Assembly: GCF_963678875.1 (NCBI RefSeq)
Contig: NZ_OY787456.1
Coordinates: 2,418,001 to 2,482,000 of the forward strand
Source: an uncultured Hyphomonas sp.
Lineage (GTDB): Bacteria > Pseudomonadota > Alphaproteobacteria > Caulobacterales > Hyphomonadaceae
Direction: 5' to 3'
Length of the DNA: 64,000 bases
In this document: positions 27,751 through 35,331 of the stretch, piece after piece
How positions within the stretch are numbered: position 1 is the stretch's first letter
How the letters are laid out: every line of letters begins with the position of its first letter
The notes under the pieces: model-generated
What the model was told of the DNA's origin: nothing
The model's input: the letters and a program-made list of their open reading frames with translations, nothing else
Database searches by the model: none
Position numbers and translations under genes: made by a program

Positions 27751-29172
27751 ATGTCCACTCCAAATGTATGGATAGATGGCCGCTTGATCGAGACGAGTGC
27801 AACAGTCCCCGTCATTGATCCGTCGACCGGTGAAGTTTTTGCCGACTGCCCTGCTTGCGACGCATCGCACGTGGATGATGCCGTCGCAGCTGCTCGAGCC
27901 GCTTTTCCCGCCTGGGCTGCGCTGCCGACTGAAACGCGCGCGAACTTTCTTTTGAAAATCGCCGAAGCCCTGGAAAATAGTGGCCAGCACATTGCAGAGC
28001 TGACAACTCGCGAGCAAGGCAAACCCATAAACGCCGCCATAGGTGAAGTCTGCGGTGGAGCGGTAGCCTGGATTCGTGCCACAGCAGCACTTCGTCCGCC
28101 GGTGGATACGATTCAGGATGATGAAAACGCCCGCATAGAGGTTCATCACAAGCCACTTGGGGTCGTCGCCTCGATCACACCATGGAACTATCCGATCATG
28201 ATCGCGTGCTGGCACATCATGCCAGCCCTGATCGCCGGCGATACGGTCGTTATCAAACCCTCGGAAATGACGCCTCTCGGAACGCTTAAGCTGATCGAAC
28301 TCATGGGCGAAATTCTACCAGCCGGTGTCGTCAATGTTGTAACCGGCACAGGTGAAATCGGTTCGCTACTGACCAGCCATCCAGGCGTCGACAAGGTCGT
28401 GTTCACCGGATCCACGGGAACAGGGCGCAAGATCATGGCAAGTGCGGCTCCCACGCTCAAACGCCTGACGCTGGAACTGGGCGGCAACGATGCTGGCATC
28501 GTACTGAATGACATCGATATTGACGCGGCCGCCCCGGCTCTCTTCCAGTCAGCTTTCGGCAATTGCGGACAAGTCTGCGCCGCGCTGAAGCGACTATATG
28601 TTCCCGCGTCCATCCATGATGCCCTGGTCGACAAGCTAGCCGACCTGTCGCGTCAAGCTATTCTTGGAAACGGATTTGACGAAGGCGTTCAGTTCGGACC
28701 GGTTCAGAACAAAGCACAATTTGACAAGGTCTGCGCGCTGGCCGACGACGCCAAAACAAGAGGCGGACAATTCGTGACTGGCGGCGCGCCCCTAAACAGA
28801 CCCGGCTATTTCTTCCCTTTGTCGATTGCAACGAACGTCAAAAACGGCATGCGGATTGTGGACGAAGAACAGTTCGGACCGCTGCTGCCAATTATCAAAT
28901 ACGATACCGTGGAACAGGCTATCGAATGGGCCAATGCCAGCGAAAACGGTCTGGGAGGCTCGGTCTGGACCCGCGATATCGACAAGGGCTGGAAAATCGC
29001 TCAGCAACTGGAATGTGGTACGGCTTGGGTCAATACACATTCGGCCCTGCATCCGATGGCCCCGTTTGGCGGCGCGAAGCAATCCGGCATCGGAGTTGAA
29101 TTCGGCTGGTGGGGCCTGGCCGACTATATGCAGCTACAGACACGGCACTTGAACAAGGCGCTCTTCGCATAA
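27751..29172 (+). CDS. Aldehyde dehydrogenase, candidate arylacetaldehyde dehydrogenase
   Basis: 473 residues from the ATG at 27751, after CAGGAG; an earlier start at 27721 overlaps the MFS stop. Catalytic Cys276 is in CGQVCAALKR and Glu242 in LELGGND. The pattern is of the betaine/phenylacetaldehyde dehydrogenase-like group and is distinct from both HpaE and GabD in this window. Since those steps already have enzymes, I infer oxidation of (hydroxy)phenylacetaldehyde to the arylacetate that feeds ring cleavage. Spacing to the MFS gene (26 bp) and to the FAD oxidase (21 bp) indicates one operon. Confidence 0.85.
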   Translation: MSTPNVWIDGRLIETSATVPVIDPSTGEVFADCPACDASHVDDAVAAARAAFPAWAALPTETRANFLLKIAEALENSGQHIAELTTREQGKPINAAIGEVCGGAVAWIRATAALRPPVDTIQDDENARIEVHHKPLGVVASITPWNYPIMIACWHIMPALIAGDTVVIKPSEMTPLGTLKLIELMGEILPAGVVNVVTGTGEIGSLLTSHPGVDKVVFTGSTGTGRKIMASAAPTLKRLTLELGGNDAGIVLNDIDIDAAAPALFQSAFGNCGQVCAALKRLYVPASIHDALVDKLADLSRQAILGNGFDEGVQFGPVQNKAQFDKVCALADDAKTRGGQFVTGGAPLNRPGYFFPLSIATNVKNGMRIVDEEQFGPLLPIIKYDTVEQAIEWANASENGLGGSVWTRDIDKGWKIAQQLECGTAWVNTHSALHPMAPFGGAKQSGIGVEFGWWGLADYMQLQTRHLNKALFA

Positions 29173-29193
29173 AGCGAGACTGGAGTGTCGAGC

Positions 29194-30594
29194 ATGCCAA
29201 AGTCAGGAATCGCCCCGAAGGTACTCGACGCCATAACGGCAATATGTGGCCCGTCTGGCCTCCTGACTGGCAATGATGTCGCCGCACGTGCATCAAACTG
29301 GCGTGGCACAGAAAACTGCCAAGCGGGCGCCATTGCGCGACCTGCGAACTCAGGACAGGTCTCAGAAATTCTTAAAGTCTGCCATTCGTTTCAGGTTCCT
29401 GTAATCGGTGCCGGCGGATTGACAGGGACTGTACATGGAACGGACGCAACACCAGACCAACTCCTGATGTCTTTCGAACGTATGAATGCAATAGAGAGTA
29501 TAGATCTTGATGGTCGCTGCATAACTGTTCAGGCGGGCGCACCAATGCAGAAGGTCCAGGAAATCGCACGCAAAAACGGCCTTCTGTTCGGAGTAGATCT
29601 CGGCGCGCGCGGCTCCGCGACCATTGGCGGCAACATCTCCACCAATGCCGGCGGCAATCAGGTACTACGATACGGGATGATGCGCGAGCAGGTGCTCGGT
29701 CTCGAGGCTGTCCTCTCCGACGGCACAATCGTCAGCTCAATGAACACGCTTTTGAAAAACAATGCTGGCTACGATCTCAAGCAATTGTTTGTTGGAACCG
29801 AAGGTACATTAGGGCTTGTCACACGAGCAGTGCTGAGGCTGCATTCGCAGCCCCGCAGCGAGAATACCGCGCTCTTGGCGTTTTCAGATTTCTCTACCCT
29901 GACCAAATGCTTCCGGGCACTTGCACGTGAGTTCGGCAGTGACCTGACCGCTTTTGAGGTCATGTGGCAGGAACACTATCGTATCGTGGCCGTACAATCC
30001 GGTCGGCACGCCGCCCCCCTGCCGGATACGCATGCCATCTATGCTATTGTCGATTATTGCGGGATGGAACCTGAACGCGATGCGTCTATGTTCGAACGTG
30101 TATTGGGGGATATGATCGAAGCAGGACACATTGCAGACGCCGTACTTTCCAATTCTTACGAGCAACGAGAGCGCTTGTGGGCCATTCGGGAAGATCTGGA
30201 GGGCCTGGTCCATTCGCTCGCGCCTGCAGTCGGATTCGACGTTGGACTGCCGATCACGCATATGGAAGCCTACATCCGTCAGGTTCAGTCCGACCTTACC
30301 GATGCTTTTCCTGAAGGCTCCCGCTCGGTCTTTTTTGGGCATCTCGGCGATGGCAACCTGCATGTCATTGTCGCCCCCCGCCCTTGGTCTGAGGATGCTC
30401 GCGAAATAGTGGAGGGTGTGGTCTATCGTCCGCTCCAAGCCATTGGTGGTACGATTTCTGCTGAACATGGCATTGGCTTGGAGAAGAAGCGGTGGCTTCA
30501 CCTCTCCCGAACGCCCGCAGAAATCGCGTTGATGAAGGTACTGAAATCAACCCTGGACCCGCACAACCTGCTTAATCGCGGGAAGATCTTCTGA
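29194..30594 (+). CDS. FAD-linked D-2-hydroxyacid dehydrogenase/oxidase (GlcD/D2HGDH-like)
   Basis: 466 residues from the ATG at 29194, 8 nt after GGAG; a GTG at 29185 lies inside that Shine-Dalgarno. The PCMH-type FAD-binding domain includes GAGGLTGTVHGT, GGNISTNAGG and FVGTEGTLGLVT. The C-terminal catalytic domain includes GHLGDGNLHV and SAEHGIGLEKK, the metal/substrate region of the D-lactate, D-2-hydroxyglutarate and glycolate dehydrogenase family. A plausible substrate here is an aryl-lactate or mandelate-type acid, which would feed arylpyruvate or a keto acid into the pathway. That is inference from position between the aldehyde dehydrogenase and hpaG. Confidence 0.83.
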   Translation: MPKSGIAPKVLDAITAICGPSGLLTGNDVAARASNWRGTENCQAGAIARPANSGQVSEILKVCHSFQVPVIGAGGLTGTVHGTDATPDQLLMSFERMNAIESIDLDGRCITVQAGAPMQKVQEIARKNGLLFGVDLGARGSATIGGNISTNAGGNQVLRYGMMREQVLGLEAVLSDGTIVSSMNTLLKNNAGYDLKQLFVGTEGTLGLVTRAVLRLHSQPRSENTALLAFSDFSTLTKCFRALAREFGSDLTAFEVMWQEHYRIVAVQSGRHAAPLPDTHAIYAIVDYCGMEPERDASMFERVLGDMIEAGHIADAVLSNSYEQRERLWAIREDLEGLVHSLAPAVGFDVGLPITHMEAYIRQVQSDLTDAFPEGSRSVFFGHLGDGNLHVIVAPRPWSEDAREIVEGVVYRPLQAIGGTISAEHGIGLEKKRWLHLSRTPAEIALMKVLKSTLDPHNLLNRGKIF

Positions 30595-30623
30595 GTCCAT
30601 CCGCGAGCCTTGAATGACAACTA

Positions 30624-30637
30624 TTTATCATGTTAAT
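30624..30637. promoter_or_regulatory. Degenerate regulon palindrome upstream of the hpaG pair (site 9)
   Basis: TTTATCATGTTAAT has two mismatches, with a perfect right half-site. It falls in the 82-bp gap between the FAD oxidase stop and the proposed TTG start of the first hpaG gene, and suggests an internal promoter. If the ATG at 30614 were the real start, the motif would be coding and perhaps accidental. Confidence 0.42.
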
Positions 30638-30676
30638 GATTTTTCGATTTCACCAATCGGCCCCGGGAGACTGACT

Positions 30677-31288
30677 TTGATTACAGGAACCATCTACGGC
30701 GTCGCGCTGAATGACGAGAAAGAGCGCGCAGAAATGGCTGATGCCTTTAATGAGACGCCATACAAGCTCCCGCCAAATGCACCGGTTCTCTACGTCAAGC
30801 CGCACAATTGCGTTACCCTAAATGCGGGCCGCGTTGTCATCGATGCTGACATCGCACAATTGATCGCTGCACCGACCTTGGCATTGCTGTTCGAAGGCGC
30901 CCCAAACACACCAACGGGCATCGCGCTCGCCATCGATCTGTTTGAGGCCCATGACTCGGTTTACCGGCCAGCGATCCGTCAGCAGTGCCGCGACGGGTTC
31001 CTGCCATTCGGCGCATCATGCGAATGGACACCTGACATTCTAGGCAAGACATTCAGTTTTGGTCTTGATGCTCAGCCTCCTCTCACCTTCGACCTTAAAC
31101 AATTGGTTCGAGCGCCGGCTCAGTTAGTTAAAGATATCTCCGGCTTCATGACTCTGTGCGACGCAGATGCGCTGCTTGTTGGCCTTCCACTGAAAGTCAA
31201 CGTTCCAAAAGGAACCCTCCGCTTGGCTGTTGCTGGCCCCGGCATGCCCGGTCTGACAGTTGAACTAGACTGGGAGCAAAGCCAATGA
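30677..31288 (+). CDS. HpaG N-terminal-type subunit (fumarylacetoacetate hydrolase superfamily)
   Basis: 203 residues from the TTG at 30677, which follows GGGAGA; translation from the ATG at 30614 would add 21 residues with no family counterpart. The homologous N terminus is TGTIYGVALND, like the first residues of HpaG/HpcE. Further matches are ETPYKLPPNAPVLYVKPHN and YRPAIRQQCRDGFLPFG. In enterobacteria this half is fused to the domain encoded by the next gene. HpaG decarboxylates and isomerises the 5-oxo-pent-3-ene-1,2,5-tricarboxylate intermediate. It overlaps the next gene by 4 bp, so the two halves are probably made in equal amounts. Confidence 0.85.
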   Translation: MITGTIYGVALNDEKERAEMADAFNETPYKLPPNAPVLYVKPHNCVTLNAGRVVIDADIAQLIAAPTLALLFEGAPNTPTGIALAIDLFEAHDSVYRPAIRQQCRDGFLPFGASCEWTPDILGKTFSFGLDAQPPLTFDLKQLVRAPAQLVKDISGFMTLCDADALLVGLPLKVNVPKGTLRLAVAGPGMPGLTVELDWEQSQ

Positions 31289-32037
31289 AACGCGCCCGTA
31301 TCCTCCACAAGGGCCTCGCACAATGGGCAAGCGCCGCTGAAAACGACTGCCAACTTCTACTCGCTGATGGCACCAAGATTGCTGCTGAGGATGCGATCTG
31401 GCTGCCGCCCGTAATACCCGGAGCGAGTGTTTTTGCGCTGGGCTTGAACTTCGCGGACCATACTCGCGAGCTCGGCTTCAAACCACCAGAACAGCCGCTG
31501 GTATTCCTTAAAGGCCATCGCACCTTTGTGGCGAACAATGGTGAGACCCCCTATCCGCCAGATGCCGAACAAATCCATCCGGAATGTGAACTGGTTGCAG
31601 TGATTGGTAAGACTGCGCGAAATGTCAGCGAAGCGGATGCCCTTTCGTTTGTAGGCGGCTACACGCTGGCCTGTGATTATGCTGTGCGCGAGTATCTGGA
31701 GAACTATTACCGCCCTAATCTCAAGGTAAAAAACCGCGACGCAACTACGCCAATCGGCCCTTGGCTTGTCGATGCCGCTGACGTGGACAACCCGCAAGCG
31801 CTTGGCATGAAAACGACCGTAAACGGGGAAACAGTGCAGCACGGATCGACGTCTGACATGGTGTTTTCAATTGCCTGGCTGGTGTCGTGGCTGTCAAATT
31901 TCATGACGCTGCGTCCCGGTGACTTGATTTTGACTGGAACACCTCATGGCGTCCACTTCTGCAAGCCAGGAGACAAGGTCGTCTGCGAGATTGAGCAGAT
32001 TGGTAAGCTTACGAATACATTGGGAGCCCAGGAATGA
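31285..32037 (+). CDS. hpaG: HpaG C-terminal-type subunit (fumarylacetoacetate hydrolase superfamily)
   Basis: 250 residues. The fumarylacetoacetase-like fold is clear: FALGLNFADHTRELGFKPPE, PLVFLKG, the acidic metal ligands in PECELVAVIGK and CDYAVREYLENYYRPNLKVKNRD, and MTLRPGDLILTGTPHGV. It aligns closely with the C-terminal half of HpaG/HpcE, which carries the decarboxylase/isomerase metal site. It starts inside the stop of the preceding half-gene (ATGA) and overlaps the ligA-like gene by 4 bp. The gene symbol covers this half only; the other half is encoded at 30677-31288. Confidence 0.9.
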   Translation: MKRARILHKGLAQWASAAENDCQLLLADGTKIAAEDAIWLPPVIPGASVFALGLNFADHTRELGFKPPEQPLVFLKGHRTFVANNGETPYPPDAEQIHPECELVAVIGKTARNVSEADALSFVGGYTLACDYAVREYLENYYRPNLKVKNRDATTPIGPWLVDAADVDNPQALGMKTTVNGETVQHGSTSDMVFSIAWLVSWLSNFMTLRPGDLILTGTPHGVHFCKPGDKVVCEIEQIGKLTNTLGAQE

Positions 32038-32357
32038 GCCTCTACCAGCTTCAGAAAGTCATCTATACGCTAAACCGGGACCCGGCGGCGGTAGAGATGT
32101 TCAAGACCGATGCCCGTTCTTTCCTGTCCGGCTTCAAGCTGACGAATGAAGAGAACCAGGCCCTCCTCAATGTCGATATCGGTTTGCTTTATGTGCTTGG
32201 CGTGAACGGACAACTTCTCATGCACTATGCCGCTCTGCACGGTATCCAGTGGACGGACTACCTTCAACTGATGCGCGATGGCGTGAAAGAGCATGGCCAA
32301 CCGCGCGCCGGCGTCTACGTCATGACAACTTCTCCGGATGAAAAGGTGACAATATGA
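32034..32357 (+). CDS. LigA-like small subunit of an extradiol dioxygenase
   Basis: 107 residues, a compact helical LigA domain: MSLYQLQKVIYTLNRDPAA, DARSFLSGFKLTNEE and LGVNGQLLMHYAALHG. LigA is the alpha subunit of protocatechuate 4,5-dioxygenase and caps the active site of the LigB-type beta subunit encoded by the next gene, with which it overlaps by 4 bp. Enterobacterial homoprotocatechuate dioxygenase (HpaD) is a single polypeptide, so an alpha subunit in an hpa operon is noteworthy. The family call is firm. The substrate, homoprotocatechuate, is inferred from hpaE/F/G/H/I. Confidence 0.88.
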   Translation: MSLYQLQKVIYTLNRDPAAVEMFKTDARSFLSGFKLTNEENQALLNVDIGLLYVLGVNGQLLMHYAALHGIQWTDYLQLMRDGVKEHGQPRAGVYVMTTSPDEKVTI

Positions 32358-33172
32358 GTCTCGTATTTGCAGGCGTTGCCAGCCATGGACCGGGCATCAC
32401 CGGACGAAAAGACATGGCCCCACCTGAGTTGCGCGACCCGTTTTTCGATGCGTATTATAAGATGGGAGAAGCTCTAGCGGCCGCGCGCCCGGATGCTGTG
32501 ATGATCGTGGCCGCCGAACATTTCGGCAACTTCTTCATGAACAACATGCCGGCCTTCGCCGTCGGCATGGGTGAAGAGTATGATGGACCGATTGAGGATG
32601 AAGAGTGGCTGGGCGTAAAACACCGTGACGTTGCCGGGGCGCCCGATCTTTCAAAGCGCCTTATCACCGAAATCATGCAGACCGTCGACGTCGCGTTCTC
32701 CGAAGAATGGCGCTTCGACCACGGCATCATGGTACCGCTGAACTTCCTCGACCCGGACAACAAGCACAAGATCATCCCGGTAAACATCAACTGCCAGGGC
32801 CCGCCGCTGACACCCCTGCACCGAGCCTGGACATTTGGTGAAGCCATTCGCCGCGCAGCTGACAGCGTGCCAGAACGCATTGCCGTGATTGGCACAGGCG
32901 GAATTTCACATTGGCCGGCTACACCTGACAGCGGCAAGATCAATGAAGCCTGGGACCGTGAGTTTCTCGATCGCTGGGCCAGGAACGACAAGGACGCCCT
33001 CCTTTCGTATACAGATGAAGAGTGCTATCGGGACGGAGGCCAAGGTGCTTTCGAGATCCGGACATTCATCACAGCCGCAGCGGCAGCAGGCGGCCAAGGG
33101 CATGTACACTTTTGCGAGCCGATCCCAATATTTGCAACAAGCTGCGTAGTTGCTTCCATGGAGATCGTCTGA
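32354..33172 (+). CDS. LigB-type extradiol ring-cleavage dioxygenase, catalytic subunit
   Basis: 272 residues, class III (LigB superfamily) Fe(II) dioxygenase. Predicted iron ligands by comparison with LigB are His11 (SHGPG), His56 (AEHFGNF) and Glu234 (GAFEIRTF), with catalytic base His186 (GISHWP). With the LigA-like partner it should open the aromatic ring between C2 and C3 of 3,4-dihydroxyphenylacetate to give CHMS, the substrate of HpaE. Protocatechuate or gallate would be alternatives by family, but no genes for those lower pathways are present. It shares a TGATG junction with hpaF. Confidence 0.9.
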   Translation: MSLVFAGVASHGPGITGRKDMAPPELRDPFFDAYYKMGEALAAARPDAVMIVAAEHFGNFFMNNMPAFAVGMGEEYDGPIEDEEWLGVKHRDVAGAPDLSKRLITEIMQTVDVAFSEEWRFDHGIMVPLNFLDPDNKHKIIPVNINCQGPPLTPLHRAWTFGEAIRRAADSVPERIAVIGTGGISHWPATPDSGKINEAWDREFLDRWARNDKDALLSYTDEECYRDGGQGAFEIRTFITAAAAAGGQGHVHFCEPIPIFATSCVVASMEIV

Positions 33173-33570
33173 TGGCACACGCCGTCGTGGAATGGACTGC
33201 GAACCTGCAGGAAAGCGGGTTCGTACCGCGTCCTTTTCTCGAGTTGATTGCGTGCGATATGCGCGAAGCGGACGGCGTGTTTCCGATAGGCGGGATTCGG
33301 GTTCGCGCAATCCGGCTGGACGATTACGTCATCGCCGACGATTCTGGTCCTGAGGACGCCTTCATCAACATCGCCATTTTGATGGGAGCTGGACGGTCGG
33401 ACGAATTCAAGTCCAGCTATTTCTCCGCCCTGTTCGATAAGCTCAAAGCACACCTTCAACCCATATTCGAAACACGCCCGCTGGCATTGTCCATGTACAT
33501 CAATGAAGCCACCCCACAGTCGAGCTTCAAGGCCAACACAATTCATATTCGCCTGAAAGGAACTGACTGA
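33172..33570 (+). CDS. hpaF: 5-carboxymethyl-2-hydroxymuconate isomerase (CHMI), lacking Pro1
   Basis: 132 residues from the ATG at 33172, which overlaps the previous stop (TGATG). HpaF-like blocks: VFPIGGIRVRAIRLDDYVIAD, AFINIAILMGAGRS, LFDKLKAHL, ETRPLALSMYINE and FKANTIHIRLK. The family uses the amino-terminal proline exposed after Met removal as catalytic base. Here the second residue is Ala (MAHAVVEW), and no in-frame alternative start yields Pro1. Either catalysis differs, the spontaneous reaction suffices, or the protein has another role. The frame is open upstream to 33022, but that region is the antiphase shadow of the dioxygenase gene. Confidence 0.86.
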   Translation: MAHAVVEWTANLQESGFVPRPFLELIACDMREADGVFPIGGIRVRAIRLDDYVIADDSGPEDAFINIAILMGAGRSDEFKSSYFSALFDKLKAHLQPIFETRPLALSMYINEATPQSSFKANTIHIRLKGTD

Positions 33571-34376
33571 TGGCACTTTCAACCGACACAATATCGGGGC
33601 TGGTGAACGAGCTCGAGGCCGCCGAAAAATCACGCAAGCAGATCAAACAGTTTTCCCTGCGCCATCCGGATATGGATATCAGTGATGCCTATGCGGTGCA
33701 GCGCGCATGGGTCGACATGAAGATCGCGGCAGGCGCAAAGCTGGCCGGACACAAGATCGGCCTGACCAGCCGGGCTATGCAGCGCGCCTCAAATATTACC
33801 GAACCAGACTATGGCACTCTGCTGGACTATATGGGTTACAATGACAATTTCGATATTCCCCACGAAAACTTCGTAGAGCCGCGGGTCGAAGTCGAACTCG
33901 CTTTTATCCTGAAAGCTCCCCTGACTGGCCCGGACTGCACTATTTTTGATGTTTATCATGCCACCGACTATGTAATGCCCTCGATTGAAATCATCGATGC
34001 GCGAATCCAGCGTTTCGATGAAGAAAGCGGTGTGACACGCAAAGTCTTTGACACAATTTCAGACAATGCCGCCAATGGCGGGTTTGTCCTCGGCGGACGC
34101 CCTTCCAAACCAGATGATGTCGACCTTCGCTGGATCAGCGCCCTCATTCACAAGAATGGCGTTATCGAGGATTCAGGAGTTGCTGCGGCTGTTCTCGGTC
34201 ATCCCGCGAAAGGCGTCGCCTGGCTGGCAAATAAGCTTCACCCTCACGGACAATCTCTCCAACCCGGACAGATCATTCTGAGTGGATCCTTCACAGCCCC
34301 CGTCCCCGCTGCACCCGGGGACAGCTTTCATGTCGACTATGGTCCGCAGGGATCAATTTCTGTGCGCTTCGTGTAG
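33570..34376 (+). CDS. hpaH: 2-oxo-hept-3-ene-1,7-dioate hydratase
   Basis: 268 residues, hydratase/decarboxylase branch of the fumarylacetoacetase-like superfamily. Long blocks match HpaH: DAYAVQRAWVDMKIAAG, GHKIGLTSRAMQ, EPDYGTLLD, the metal-ligand region VEPRVEVELAF, VFDTISDNAANGGFVLGG and FHVDYGPQGSISVRFV. It adds water to 2-oxohept-3-enedioate to give 4-hydroxy-2-oxoheptanedioate, the HpaI substrate. It is joined to hpaF by a TGATG overlap and lies 12 bp before hpaI. The degree of match makes this one of the safest calls in the window. Confidence 0.95.
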   Translation: MALSTDTISGLVNELEAAEKSRKQIKQFSLRHPDMDISDAYAVQRAWVDMKIAAGAKLAGHKIGLTSRAMQRASNITEPDYGTLLDYMGYNDNFDIPHENFVEPRVEVELAFILKAPLTGPDCTIFDVYHATDYVMPSIEIIDARIQRFDEESGVTRKVFDTISDNAANGGFVLGGRPSKPDDVDLRWISALIHKNGVIEDSGVAAAVLGHPAKGVAWLANKLHPHGQSLQPGQIILSGSFTAPVPAAPGDSFHVDYGPQGSISVRFV

Positions 34377-34388
34377 AGGACTCAATCC

Positions 34389-35141
34389 ATGAATGCCTTT
34401 ATCGAGAGTTTGTCTAGCGGACCGGCCAAGATCGGCCTCTGGCAAGCATTGGCAAATAACTACACCGCTGAAATCTGCGCCGAAGCGGGATTTGACTGGC
34501 TGCTGTTCGATGGCGAGCACTCGCCCAACACAGCCCAGACGCTATTGGGACAGCTGCAGGCCGTCGCGGCGTCACCTGTCCACGCGATTGCGCGCGTGCC
34601 TGCCCATGATGACTGGATCATCAAGCAATATCTCGACTTGGGATTTCGGACTCTCCTTGTTCCAATGGTGGATTCAGCTGAACAAGCAAAGGCCATTGTT
34701 GCAGCAACACGGTACCCGCCCCATGGCGTCCGAGGAGTCGCCAGCTCGACAAGCCGGGCAGCGCGCTTTGGCCAGGCGACCAGCTATCTCGCAACAGCCA
34801 ACAGCACCACGGGCGTCATTGTGCAGATCGAAAGTCGTTCTGGATTGAACGCCATCGAGGAGATCGCCGCTGTTGAAGGCGTCGATGCCTTGTTCATCGG
34901 CCCTGGCGACCTGTCAGCGGCCCTCGGGCACCTCGGCGCCCCCATGGCAGACGAAGTGCAATCCGCCGTCGACGATGCGGTTCATCGCGTCCTGGCGACG
35001 GGCAAGCCTTGCGGGATCTTCGGTCTCGGCAAGGCAGATGCTGACAAGCGCATTTCGCAAGGCGTACGCTTTGTATCGATCGGCACTGATATTGGGGTGC
35101 TGATGAATGGGGCGAAAGCACTGCGGGCTCAGTTCAAGTGA
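34389..35141 (+). CDS. hpaI: 4-hydroxy-2-oxoheptanedioate aldolase
   Basis: 250 residues, HpcH/HpaI class II pyruvate aldolase. Hallmarks: KIGLWQALANNYTAE, AGFDWLLFDGEHSPN (active-site His region), TLLVPMVDSAEQA, TRYPPHGVRGV, the VQIESR metal Glu and FIGPGDLSAALG with the metal Asp. It splits 4-hydroxy-2-oxoheptanedioate into pyruvate and succinate semialdehyde; the latter feeds the GabD-like enzyme at 23677. Last gene of the operon, followed by an intrinsic terminator. Confidence 0.95.
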   Translation: MNAFIESLSSGPAKIGLWQALANNYTAEICAEAGFDWLLFDGEHSPNTAQTLLGQLQAVAASPVHAIARVPAHDDWIIKQYLDLGFRTLLVPMVDSAEQAKAIVAATRYPPHGVRGVASSTSRAARFGQATSYLATANSTTGVIVQIESRSGLNAIEEIAAVEGVDALFIGPGDLSAALGHLGAPMADEVQSAVDDAVHRVLATGKPCGIFGLGKADADKRISQGVRFVSIGTDIGVLMNGAKALRAQFK

Positions 35142-35172
35142 GCACACCCTCTTAAACCGCGACACAAAAGAT

Positions 35173-35200
35173 AAGCCCCGCGATACCACGCGGGGCTTTA
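35173..35200 (+). terminator. Intrinsic terminator of the hpa operon
   Basis: AAGCCCCGCG (35173-35182) pairs perfectly with 35189-35198 across a 6-nt loop, followed by a short T/A-rich tail. Confidence 0.82.
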
Positions 35201-35260
35201 AATTTAGTGCGTATTTCCCAGGTTGCCTTGTTCCGACGCCACCTCTTCTTCAGAGAGAAA

Positions 35261-35310
35261 GTTCGCCGTCAACGCGTGCACCGATGAACGAGGCAGTGCT
35301 GACGGCGAAC
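35261..35310 (-). terminator. Long-loop inverted repeat at the end of TonB receptor (2)
   Basis: An 11-bp perfect inverted repeat (GTTCGCCGTCA, 35261-35271, and its complement, 35300-35310) encloses 28 nt. On the minus strand it lies just past the receptor stop and is followed by TTTCTCTC. It probably terminates that gene, though the loop is unusually long. Confidence 0.5.
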
Positions 35311-35331
35311 CGGAGGAGACAGTTGAACCGG

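Noticed and set aside
33022..33171. N-terminal extension of HpaF starting at 33022
   Set aside because: These bases encode the end of the LigB-like dioxygenase in another frame, and the extension has no HpaF counterpart.
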